From the NCBI RefSeq assembly GCF_001969445.1, contig NZ_CP017297.1:496001-560000 (forward strand): a DNA stretch of 64,000 nt. The letters are read 5' to 3'. This document shows, one piece after another, positions 35,140-42,538 of the stretch (its first letter is position 1; the number at the start of each line of letters is the position of its first letter). The position numbers and the translations under genes were made by a program. The DNA is from Brachybacterium sp. P6-10-X1. Lineage in GTDB: Bacteria; Actinomycetota; Actinomycetes; Actinomycetales; Dermabacteraceae. The notes under the pieces are model-generated. The model was not told the origin of the DNA and did no database searches. It saw only the letters and a program-made list of their open reading frames with translations.

Positions 35140-38100
35140 ATGACCACATCCGAGCCGCGCGACCCAGTCCAGAACCCGATCGACGACGACATCCTCGACG
35201 CTCCGACCGGCGACCGTTCAGACGCCGCACCCGAGCCGGAGGAGGAAGCCTCCTTCGAGGATGAAGGTGCCGGCCTGTCGGTGGCCGACATCGACACCGC
35301 CGTGACGCAGCTGCGGGAGCAGCCGTTCCCGGCCTCGCACTACCCGGGATCCATCGGCGACGTGTCGGTGGCGAAATTGCGCTCCTCGATCGTCGCTCCG
35401 CTGGTCGCCCAGGCCCGCGGGTACCGCACCATCACCGGCACCGAGGATGCCCGGGATGCCCAGCGTCGGCACGGCCTCGATGGCCGCTCCCGGCCCGGGC
35501 GCCATCTGCTGTCCCTGGCAAAGCAGGGCGCGTGGATGGAGATCCCGTACTTCAAGCTCGACTCGATCGCCCGCGGTGAACCGATCCTCGGCACGCTGCA
35601 GCTGCGCCCGGAGGACGACCCGCCCGAGGGCTCCAGCTGGGCGAAGTACATGTTCCTGGCCGGATCCGGGACCGCCATCGACGCCCACCCCGCGACCCCG
35701 ACGAGCTGGTTCACCGACGCCTCGATCCCGGTGCTGCTGACCGAGGGCGTGGTCAAGGCCGACTCGGCGCTGACGGCGATGCTGCGCCATAACGGCATCG
35801 ACGACGCCGAGCTGTCGACCGCGGTCGGCGCCACCGACCCCCGTGACCGTCTGCGGGAGCTGCTGGGGCAGGTCCCGGCCGAGGATCGGATCCTGGTGCT
35901 GGCGATCCCCGGGGTGCAGTCCTGGCGGCGCAACGACGAGTGGAATACTCTCGGCCTGCGCGAGCGGGAGGCGATCATCTGCTTCGACGGCGACATCGCC
36001 CGCAACGCGTCGGTGTGGGACGCGGCCTACGGGCTGATGGAGTTCCTGTCCAAGCGCAACACCTCCCAGGTCAGCCTGATCGACCTGTCCCCGCGGGGGG
36101 ATGAGACCGTCGACCCCAAGCGCGGGATCGACGACTTCCTGGCCTACTCCGGCACCTGGGCAGATGCCCTCGACCTGCGGGAGCGCGAACTGCCCGAGCG
36201 GCCGGTCGACGATGCCGGCGAGAAGGGTCAGACCCGCGTGGCCCAGGACGGGCTCAGCATCGAGATGTGCCATGTGCGCGCCGACCCGGCCGGAGGGCCG
36301 GACATCATCACCTGGAAGAAGGTCGACGACATCGGCGGGCGCCTCGTCAGCTTCGAGGAGTTCCGCATGCCGACCGCGGATGAGCTCGAGGGCGGGCGGA
36401 TCATCCCCGGCGCCGTCTCCCGTGCCGAACGGCAGGCCGTGATCCAGGTGCAGTGGCGCGACGCCGAGGGCCTGGTGGATTCCGCGATCATCCGCGGCCC
36501 CAAGTCGATGCTCGACGAGGACCCCGCGAAGTGGGAGGGCCGCTACCGGGCCGACGTGCCCACCAAGGTCTCGGCGCTGCCGTCCTGGCCGCCCCGCTCG
36601 GGGATCTCCTGGACGCGGGCGATCAAGGACTACCGCGCCTCCGAGACCACCGACGACGTGCTGTGGGGATGCCAGGGCTGGGTGCCGACCCGCGACGGCA
36701 TCCCCGCGTTCATCGCCGGACGAAGCGTGGTCGGCCCCGACGGCGCGGGGGATGGGCGTGCACAGGCTGGGCTGACCGCCGATGACTTCCCGAACATCGA
36801 TGACTTCGGGGTGATCGACGCGGAGATGAGCGCCGAGGAGCAGCGGGACCTGCTGCGTCGGGTGGTCGATGCCTACACCAGCTCCGACACGTTCGTCGAC
36901 CCGAGGTTCGGGATGGTCGCCCTGCTGGCCGGGGTCCGGCCCATCGTGCCGATCACACCGCACAGCGTGTTGTACATCGTCGGTGGGCGCCGGTCCGGCA
37001 AGTCGTGGCTGGCCTCGATGATCCAGGGGTTCTGGGCCTCGCGCGGCGGGGCGTGGAGCGCGGAGAGGCTGCCGGGCTCGGCGATGGACACCCGGGCCTG
37101 GATGGAGAACGCCGTGTCGAAGTCGATGATGTGGGTGATCGACGACTTCGCCCCCAACTCCGACCAGCGCCAGTGGGAGAAGCAGACCAGCGACCTCGAG
37201 TCGATGATCCGCAGTGCGTTCAACGGCACCGGCAAGGGCCGTATGACTGCGGATATGAAGACCCGCGTGCAGAATCCTCCGCGATCGTTCGTGGTGGTCA
37301 CCGCCGAGAACGAGCTGCAGATCGACTCGGTGCGCGATCGGATGCTGACTCTGTACTCCGACGACGGGGGAGGGTTCATCAACCCGGCCTCCGCTGATCC
37401 GTTGAGCGAGCTGAACGCGATGTCGCGGCGTGGGGACCAGGCGCGGGTGTCGGCGCAGATGCTGCGGTGGATGACCAGCTGGGCCGCGCAGGACTCCTAC
37501 GAGCAGGTGCGGGCTGCGTTCGTGCGTGAGCGGGATGATTCGGCCTCCGATGCCCGCCAGCATGTCGAGGCTGAGCTGGGCGGTGAGGTCAACGCCACCA
37601 GGCACTCGCAGATCGTCTCCGAGTACCTGATCAGTGTGGCCATGCTCGAGCTGTACGCCGCGCACCTGGAGATGGACGAGGAGTTCGTCGACCGGATCGT
37701 GGACATGCGCGATGACCTAGCGGCGCTGACCGCGGACCTCTCGCGCACCCAGCAGCAGCGCACCTCCGGGCACGCCCTCGTCGACGCGCTGCGGTACCTG
37801 CTCGAGACGCAACAGGGCTACGTCGAGCCGCTGGTGCCCAGCGACGTGGGTACCCCGCCAACAGGCAATCCCAGTGTGGATCTGCGGCTGGGTTGGCCTG
37901 CGGGCCGGGAGCCGCGCGGGACGGTCCTGGGCCGCTACGTCCCCGACGCCCGGGGCAAGGGCCGTGACGTGGTCGTGTTCTCCCGCGATGCGTTCCAGGT
38001 CGCCCGGACGCGGGCTCGTCATTTGATCCCGGCCGGGCAGACGGCCCGCACCAGCTGGAAGTCCGTCTGGCACGAGGGGCTCGCGGCCGAGGGCGTCTGG

Positions 38101-38208
38101 GAGCAGCGGGTGAGAAACGGGGCGCCCGCTGGGGACATCGAGACCCGAGCCGGTGGAAGCCGGGTGCGTGGGGTGCCGATCGACATGGACACCCTCTACG
38201 GCACCTGA
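35140..38208 (+). CDS. Primase/helicase-type replication protein (DUF3854-like plus ATPase)
   Basis: A 1022-residue protein. After a 50-residue acidic start, residues 60-340 resemble the DUF3854/Toprim-like module of mobile-element primases (PVLLTEGVVKADSALTAML, later EAIICFDGDIARNASVWDAA, with the acidic residues expected in a Toprim fold). Residues 590-800 are an SF3/D5-like ATPase: Walker A IVGGRRSGKSWLASMIQGFW and Walker B MMWVIDDFAPNSDQ. A C-terminal domain ends FSRDAFQVARTRARHLIPAG. It is the likely initiator of autonomous replication of the excised element and lies directly beside the candidate origin. Confidence 0.8.
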   Translation: MTTSEPRDPVQNPIDDDILDAPTGDRSDAAPEPEEEASFEDEGAGLSVADIDTAVTQLREQPFPASHYPGSIGDVSVAKLRSSIVAPLVAQARGYRTITGTEDARDAQRRHGLDGRSRPGRHLLSLAKQGAWMEIPYFKLDSIARGEPILGTLQLRPEDDPPEGSSWAKYMFLAGSGTAIDAHPATPTSWFTDASIPVLLTEGVVKADSALTAMLRHNGIDDAELSTAVGATDPRDRLRELLGQVPAEDRILVLAIPGVQSWRRNDEWNTLGLREREAIICFDGDIARNASVWDAAYGLMEFLSKRNTSQVSLIDLSPRGDETVDPKRGIDDFLAYSGTWADALDLRERELPERPVDDAGEKGQTRVAQDGLSIEMCHVRADPAGGPDIITWKKVDDIGGRLVSFEEFRMPTADELEGGRIIPGAVSRAERQAVIQVQWRDAEGLVDSAIIRGPKSMLDEDPAKWEGRYRADVPTKVSALPSWPPRSGISWTRAIKDYRASETTDDVLWGCQGWVPTRDGIPAFIAGRSVVGPDGAGDGRAQAGLTADDFPNIDDFGVIDAEMSAEEQRDLLRRVVDAYTSSDTFVDPRFGMVALLAGVRPIVPITPHSVLYIVGGRRSGKSWLASMIQGFWASRGGAWSAERLPGSAMDTRAWMENAVSKSMMWVIDDFAPNSDQRQWEKQTSDLESMIRSAFNGTGKGRMTADMKTRVQNPPRSFVVVTAENELQIDSVRDRMLTLYSDDGGGFINPASADPLSELNAMSRRGDQARVSAQMLRWMTSWAAQDSYEQVRAAFVRERDDSASDARQHVEAELGGEVNATRHSQIVSEYLISVAMLELYAAHLEMDEEFVDRIVDMRDDLAALTADLSRTQQQRTSGHALVDALRYLLETQQGYVEPLVPSDVGTPPTGNPSVDLRLGWPAGREPRGTVLGRYVPDARGKGRDVVVFSRDAFQVARTRARHLIPAGQTARTSWKSVWHEGLAAEGVWEQRVRNGAPAGDIETRAGGSRVRGVPIDMDTLYGT

Positions 38209-38215
38209 TCCCGCT

Positions 38216-38268
38216 CGCCCGGGCAAGTGGGCGTCCTGCCGGAGCGCGGGTGCGCCCACTTGCCCGGT
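38216..38268. promoter_or_regulatory. Inverted repeat overlapping the promoter-like box of the nuclease gene
   Basis: CGCCCGGGCAAGTGGGCG (38216-38233) pairs with CGCCCACTTGCCCGG (38253-38267), giving a long hairpin over a 19-base loop. The right arm contains the GCCCAC half (38254-38259) of the two-part box; the GCGTCC half (38231-38236) overlaps the end of the left arm, again with a 17-base spacer. The nuclease ATG lies 18 bases after the second half begins. The hairpin may end the primase transcript or be a regulator site. Confidence 0.6.
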
Positions 38269-38271
38269 GAG

Positions 38272-39759
38272 ATGACCACATTCATGGAAGGGGGCCGGGT
38301 GGCCTCGACACTGACCCGCGAGGGGCTGCATCTGGACGGTGATGACCTCGCCGCTGTGCGGCGTACGGCGCTGTCGCCGTCGACGGCCAAGACCCTCTCT
38401 CACAACTGCGCGGCGGGGTATGCGTTCGGCAAGCTCGTCGGCGAGCAGGCCCCCGACCCGTTCGCCGCGACCACGCAGGGCACCAGTGCGCATGCGGTGC
38501 TGGAGGATCTGTACTCGCTGCCGCGCGGCAGGCGCACCCGCCGCAAGGCCGCCAACATCTTGATCTCGCGGGTGGCGCAGTGGCGCCACGGCGAGCTGCC
38601 GGCACTGTCCGACCCGGTCACGAGGCAGCTGTTCCTCGCTGACGTGATCGGCAAGTACCAGGGCATCTTCGACATCGAGGACCCCCGGGAGGTCGACGTC
38701 GCCGCCACCGAGTGGGCGCTGCGGGACATCACCGTCGGAGGGGTCCCGTTCCTGGGGTTCGTCGACCTCACCCAGCGCGTGGCGGCGCGGGGCAAGGCAG
38801 GGCTGCGGGCGGTGGACCACAAGACGGGGCGAGTGCCGGACAAGCACAAGATCGAACGGTTCGGCGATGACCACGGCGACCAGATCCGCCTGTACGCCGC
38901 CGGGCTACGGCAGGTCACCGACGAGCCCCTGCTGGAGGGCCGGATCTACTACACCCGCCACGGCAAGTCCCGCGTGGTGGCGGTCTCGAACAAGCGCGTC
39001 GCCCAGACGGTGGGAGAGTTCTCCCGCGCCTGGGACCTGCACAACGAGATGGCCGAGAGCCGGATGTTCCCGACCAAGGTGTCTCCGCTGTGCGGCTGGT
39101 GCCCGCTGGTGAATCTCTGCCCGGCCGCGCAGGCCTCGACGTTCAACACGGATCGCACCGAGGGGCAGACCGCGCTCGAGGCCACGGACCTGATCGACAT
39201 CGAGGCCGCTGAGGCGTCCTGCGAGAGTCGCGCTGCGCCCACTGCCGAGGTGACCCCGGAGGAGCCGGGGACGGATACCGCAGAGGCGAGGGAAGGAATC
39301 GACATGGCCGAGTACCAACTGGCGGAGGGCAAGCCGTGGGAGGAGGACGTCGCCGGGACGCTGAACGGCGCGAGCTACGCGACCATCGGCTACTTCGGCA
39401 CCGCGTCGCTGGCCTACGAGTTGCTGGGCAAGCATGACGTGCCGATCCAGCGCGTCGCCGTCGACGCCCTGACCACCACGCTCGCGGCGATCATCACCGA
39501 CGTGCAGAGCGGCCTGACCGGGCGGGCGTCGTTCCAGGACGGCACCAACACGCGCGTCCGCGGCGTGCTGCGCACCGTGCTCGATGCGGTCCCGCCCCCG
39601 TTCGGGCAGGACGAGGCGACCTGGCAGCGGTGGATCAAGATGACCACCGGCCACACTCGCTCGATCGCCGCCGCCGCCGTGCGACTGGCCGATGCCGACG
39701 AGCACACCGCCGACACCGACACCCTGGCGACCATCGCCCCCACGAGCGAGGAGGACTGA
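38272..39759 (+). CDS. PD-(D/E)XK nuclease, RecB/Cas4-like with Fe-S cysteines
   Basis: A 495-residue protein. The N-terminal 300 residues form a RecB-family nuclease: opening LSPSTAKTLSHNCAAGYAF, the Asp/DHK active site in LRAVDHKTGRVPDKHKIE near residue 185, and QIRLYAAGLRQ. Four cysteines (Cys46 and the cluster CGWCPLVNLCP near residue 285) fit a 4Fe-4S cluster as in AddB/Cas4 enzymes. The C-terminal 170 residues form a separate helical domain. It starts the operon continuing with a small unknown protein and may process element DNA ends or help recombination. No cas genes or CRISPR array are near. Confidence 0.85.
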   Translation: MTTFMEGGRVASTLTREGLHLDGDDLAAVRRTALSPSTAKTLSHNCAAGYAFGKLVGEQAPDPFAATTQGTSAHAVLEDLYSLPRGRRTRRKAANILISRVAQWRHGELPALSDPVTRQLFLADVIGKYQGIFDIEDPREVDVAATEWALRDITVGGVPFLGFVDLTQRVAARGKAGLRAVDHKTGRVPDKHKIERFGDDHGDQIRLYAAGLRQVTDEPLLEGRIYYTRHGKSRVVAVSNKRVAQTVGEFSRAWDLHNEMAESRMFPTKVSPLCGWCPLVNLCPAAQASTFNTDRTEGQTALEATDLIDIEAAEASCESRAAPTAEVTPEEPGTDTAEAREGIDMAEYQLAEGKPWEEDVAGTLNGASYATIGYFGTASLAYELLGKHDVPIQRVAVDALTTTLAAIITDVQSGLTGRASFQDGTNTRVRGVLRTVLDAVPPPFGQDEATWQRWIKMTTGHTRSIAAAAVRLADADEHTADTDTLATIAPTSEED

Positions 39760-39762
39760 CCC

Positions 39763-40341
39763 ATGAGCACCGATCACGCGCAGATCATCATGGCCGCCCA
39801 CGACCGGGTGGCGAAGCTGGAGACCACCGAGGATTCCCTGGTGAGGGTGCCCGGGATCGAGAAGGCCGTGCCGCGGCAGGTGGCGGTGTCCAAGGCGATC
39901 CGGGAACTGGTCGCCGAACTGTCCGAGGGGTCGGCCTCCTGGAAGCTGATCGACAAGATGACCGGCCAGGCCGAGGGGCTGGACCTGAAGAACTTCGTGG
40001 GCACCATCACCAAGGTGACCAGGGAGAAGTCCTCCACTCGCGGGAAGCTGCTGCTGTACACCGGCACCAAGCAGGACGTCGAGGACGGCAAGAACGCCGA
40101 CGGGTCCAAGAAGTACCTCCCCGCCGGGTACGAGATTGTCCGCACCGACCGCACCGATGATCCCGAGGGGCTGATGGTCGCCTCCGAGGCGAAGGCCCTG
40201 CTGGGACATCGCGTCCTGGTGTGGGTGGTGCTCGAACCGTGGGCCAGCGACGCGAATCGTAAGACCCGCGTGCTGGTCCATCTGATGGATCTCGGGGCCG
40301 ACGACCGCTACGACGCCGAGTCGAACTCCGTCGCGGCCTGA
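39763..40341 (+). CDS. Element protein of unknown function following the nuclease
   Basis: A 192-residue protein, three bases behind the nuclease gene. The N-terminal half is helical (AAHDRVAKLETTEDSLVRVP). The second half alternates beta-like segments (FVGTITKVTREKSSTRGKLL, VLVWVVLEPW, RVLVHLMDLG), a pattern compatible with an OB-like nucleic-acid-binding fold. Pairs of a RecB-like nuclease and a single-strand-binding or annealing protein are common on mobile elements, so that is the best guess. A hairpin terminator follows. Confidence 0.65.
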   Translation: MSTDHAQIIMAAHDRVAKLETTEDSLVRVPGIEKAVPRQVAVSKAIRELVAELSEGSASWKLIDKMTGQAEGLDLKNFVGTITKVTREKSSTRGKLLLYTGTKQDVEDGKNADGSKKYLPAGYEIVRTDRTDDPEGLMVASEAKALLGHRVLVWVVLEPWASDANRKTRVLVHLMDLGADDRYDAESNSVAA

Positions 40342-40353
40342 GACCACCAACCG

Positions 40354-40394
40354 GCGCGCCACCTCTGGGCCTGACGAGCCCTGGGGTGGCGCGC
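40354..40394. terminator. Hairpin terminator
   Basis: GCGCGCCACC (40354-40363) pairs perfectly with GGTGGCGCGC (40385-40394) across a loop containing a further short GGGC/GCCC stem. It lies 13 bases behind the preceding stop and separates the nuclease operon from the transfer-gene operon. Confidence 0.8.
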
Positions 40395-40511
40395 TTGCTG
40401 CCGTCCCGAACGGCGGCTGACCAGGGCGGATGCCCGTTCACGACAGGTCCGCGGAATATCCGCCCACTTGCGCCAGCGAGATCGTAGCCGCGCCGCCGAG
40501 GAGAGCATGTG

Positions 40512-41090
40512 ATGAGCGAACAGACCCTGACCGAGGCCGACATCGACGCGACCGAGGAGAGCCTTGCCGAGACCGAGCAGGACACCTCCGTGGACGCCGA
40601 GCAGGAGGCTACGGAACCGGGTCCGGAGGCGGCACCGGCGAAGCGGCGTCCGTCCGGGCGCAGCCGCACCACGGGCAAGGCAGGTAAGGCCTCGGTGCGG
40701 CGGATCGCGGACAAGGCCGAGCAGATCAGCCAAGCCGACGAGGACACCCGGGCCCTGGCTGCTGGCCTGGCCGGTGCCCGCTCGGCCGGTATCGCCGATC
40801 TGACCACGGCGGTGATGGAGTCGAAGCGGTCCCCGGTGGATGCAGCCATCGCCGACCTGTCCGGGGTCCAGTCCGGGTCCGTCCCCGAGGCGACCGTGCA
40901 CCTGGTGGGGATGAGCCGGGGTGAGCTGCAGGCGCTGGTGGATCTGGTCGGCGCGCTGTCGGACGTCGATCTGCCCACGAGGGTGCCGGCGAAGTCGACC
41001 GAGGCCGCCGTGGCGCTGGTCGAGCCGATCCGCGCCGCGCAGATCGACCAGGCAGCGCTCGGACAGCTCCAGGAGCTGCTGGCGAAGTGA
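40512..41090 (+). CDS. Element protein of unknown function, acidic head and basic middle
   Basis: A 192-residue protein. Residues 1-40 are strongly acidic (TEADIDATEESLAETEQDTS), residues 41-60 strongly basic (KRRPSGRSRTTGKAGKA), and the rest helical with an Ala-rich repeat (VALVEPIRAAQIDQAALGQL). It could be a DNA-associated accessory factor of the transfer machinery. A GAGGAGAG ribosome site precedes overlapping GTG and ATG starts. A lone GCCCACTT half-box lies 50 bases upstream. It is the first of a run of overlapping genes leading to the VirB4-like ATPase. Confidence 0.65.
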   Translation: MSEQTLTEADIDATEESLAETEQDTSVDAEQEATEPGPEAAPAKRRPSGRSRTTGKAGKASVRRIADKAEQISQADEDTRALAAGLAGARSAGIADLTTAVMESKRSPVDAAIADLSGVQSGSVPEATVHLVGMSRGELQALVDLVGALSDVDLPTRVPAKSTEAAVALVEPIRAAQIDQAALGQLQELLAK

Positions 41091-41455
41091 GGAACCGCAT
41101 GCGCTCGATCCGTCATCCGTTGCGGGGTCGTTGCCGGGCGTGGCGACCCGCTGCGAGGCCGGAGAGCCATCCGGTGACGCACGAGCCCGGGTCCTGCCGG
41201 GCCTGCTGGCAGCCGTGCTTCGCAGAGCCTCGCCCCGGCACCGCGTTCTGCTCGGCGTGCTGGCTGCTGCTGGCCGCTCATCCCGCCGGGCGGGTGAGGG
41301 CCGCGGTGGCCTCCCGCGCCGACGTCCCCCTCGACGTGCTTGAGGACTTGGCCGAGGACATGCACGCCCCGGTGGCCTATGACGCCCGTGCCCGCCTCGA
41401 GAAGCTGACCGCTGACCAGAACCACACCGAAGACCGATGGGGGAGTGAGCACTAA
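41087..41455 (+). CDS. Small Cys-rich (zinc-ribbon-like) protein
   Basis: A 122-residue protein starting at a GTG that overlaps the previous stop by four bases. The middle holds a CRACWQPCFAEPRPGT/FCSACW motif: two CxxC-like knuckles about 15 residues apart, as in a short zinc ribbon. The C-terminal part is helical and acidic (DVPLDVLEDLAEDMHAPVAY). Function is unknown; its place between two transfer-type genes and the one-base overlap with the next gene suggest co-translation. Confidence 0.6.
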   Translation: MRNRMRSIRHPLRGRCRAWRPAARPESHPVTHEPGSCRACWQPCFAEPRPGTAFCSACWLLLAAHPAGRVRAAVASRADVPLDVLEDLAEDMHAPVAYDARARLEKLTADQNHTEDRWGSEH

Positions 41456-42537
41456 TGGCCGCCAAGAAGCGTCGCCGCAACCAGGTCGACGACATGGTCG
41501 ACACCGCGGAGGTGACCCCCAACGCGGAGGCCGCCGGGCGTGCGAAGCGGCGTTACCGCCTGATCCGCCGGGCACTGACCCTCTCGCCGTTCATGACGGC
41601 GTTCTGCGCCCTGGTGGCGTTCATCGTCGTCGGCATGCTGATCCAGAACATGCAGGCAGGTAGCCAGGCCGCGGGTGAGGTGTCCGCGTCGCAGACCGGC
41701 CGCACCCAGGCCACCAGCGCCTTGCAGGACTGGCTGGACGGGGAGGACTCGCTTCTCGCGGGGTCGAGGATCACGTCCTGGGACGGGGTCTCCAACACCG
41801 AGGACGTCGAGGCCACCGACGGCGAGATCGGCTACCAGCTGATGACTCACGACTTCACGATCGCCACCGAGGAGGGGACGTCCTACCGGGCCGCGGTGCG
41901 TACCGCCTACGCCCCGTCGAAGGGTGTGAAGGTGATCTCGAGCCCGACGCTGACGCCGTTGGCGCCCACGGCGGTGTCCGACTGGGAGCCGGAAGAACCC
42001 GCCGAGGGTTGGCGGGAGGCGTCGGCCTCCGCCGCAGCCACCGATGCGATCGACTCCTGGGCGACGGCACTGATGTCCTCCCCGCAGGACCTCAAGCTCA
42101 CCACCCGCGACGAGAACGCATCGCACGTGTACGCGACGCTGACCGGCGTGACCGCTTCCGAGGTCAGCGTGGCTGAGGCCCGTTCGCCCGAGAGCCGCCA
42201 GGGCGAGGTCGACACCTCCACCCTGGTCGCCACGGTCAGCGTCCAACTGGTGGCCGACGACGCCGCCGGTGAGCAGGAGAAGACCACCACGGTCACCTAT
42301 GACGTGCTGGTTCGCGGAGCCGACACGGCCGCCCCGTACGTGACCGCCTGGGGGCCGGCCGGTTCCGGCACGTCCCTGACCGATCACGAGAACGCGGCCG
42401 CCCTGGACGGGACGGTCGATGACGCACCTGCCGGGCAGATCAGCCCGTCCGACGGCGGGGGAGAAGCACCGTTTGGGCAGAGCGAACCGTCCGACGGTGG
42501 CGGAGCGGACCAGCAGATCGACGCGGAGGAGAACTGA
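41455..42537 (+). CDS. TcpC/VirB8-like conjugal transfer protein
   Basis: A 360-residue bitopic membrane protein. A basic cytoplasmic head (AAKKRRRNQVDDMVDTAE) precedes one span, FMTAFCALVAFIVVGMLIQN, near residue 45. The extracytoplasmic region has two similar alpha/beta halves (DWLDGEDSLLAGSRITSWDG and TDAIDSWATALMSSPQDLKL), as expected for two NTF2-like domains of TcpC-class proteins in Gram-positive conjugation. The C-terminus carries two copies of a QISPSDGGGEAPFGQ-type low-complexity unit. It directly precedes the VirB4-like ATPase, which supports the role. Confidence 0.75.
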   Translation: MAAKKRRRNQVDDMVDTAEVTPNAEAAGRAKRRYRLIRRALTLSPFMTAFCALVAFIVVGMLIQNMQAGSQAAGEVSASQTGRTQATSALQDWLDGEDSLLAGSRITSWDGVSNTEDVEATDGEIGYQLMTHDFTIATEEGTSYRAAVRTAYAPSKGVKVISSPTLTPLAPTAVSDWEPEEPAEGWREASASAAATDAIDSWATALMSSPQDLKLTTRDENASHVYATLTGVTASEVSVAEARSPESRQGEVDTSTLVATVSVQLVADDAAGEQEKTTTVTYDVLVRGADTAAPYVTAWGPAGSGTSLTDHENAAALDGTVDDAPAGQISPSDGGGEAPFGQSEPSDGGGADQQIDAEEN

Positions 42538-42538
42538 G

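Noticed and set aside
38216..39759. Cas4-like nuclease as a sign of a CRISPR system
   Set aside because: No cas1 or cas2 and no repeat-spacer array are visible in the window; RecB-like nucleases are common on mobile elements.
40461..40470. GCCCACTTG before the gene at 40512 as a full copy of the promoter-like box
   Set aside because: No GCGTCC-like sequence lies 17 bases upstream and the gene start is 50 bases away, so only the half-site is counted. The same applies to 51758.
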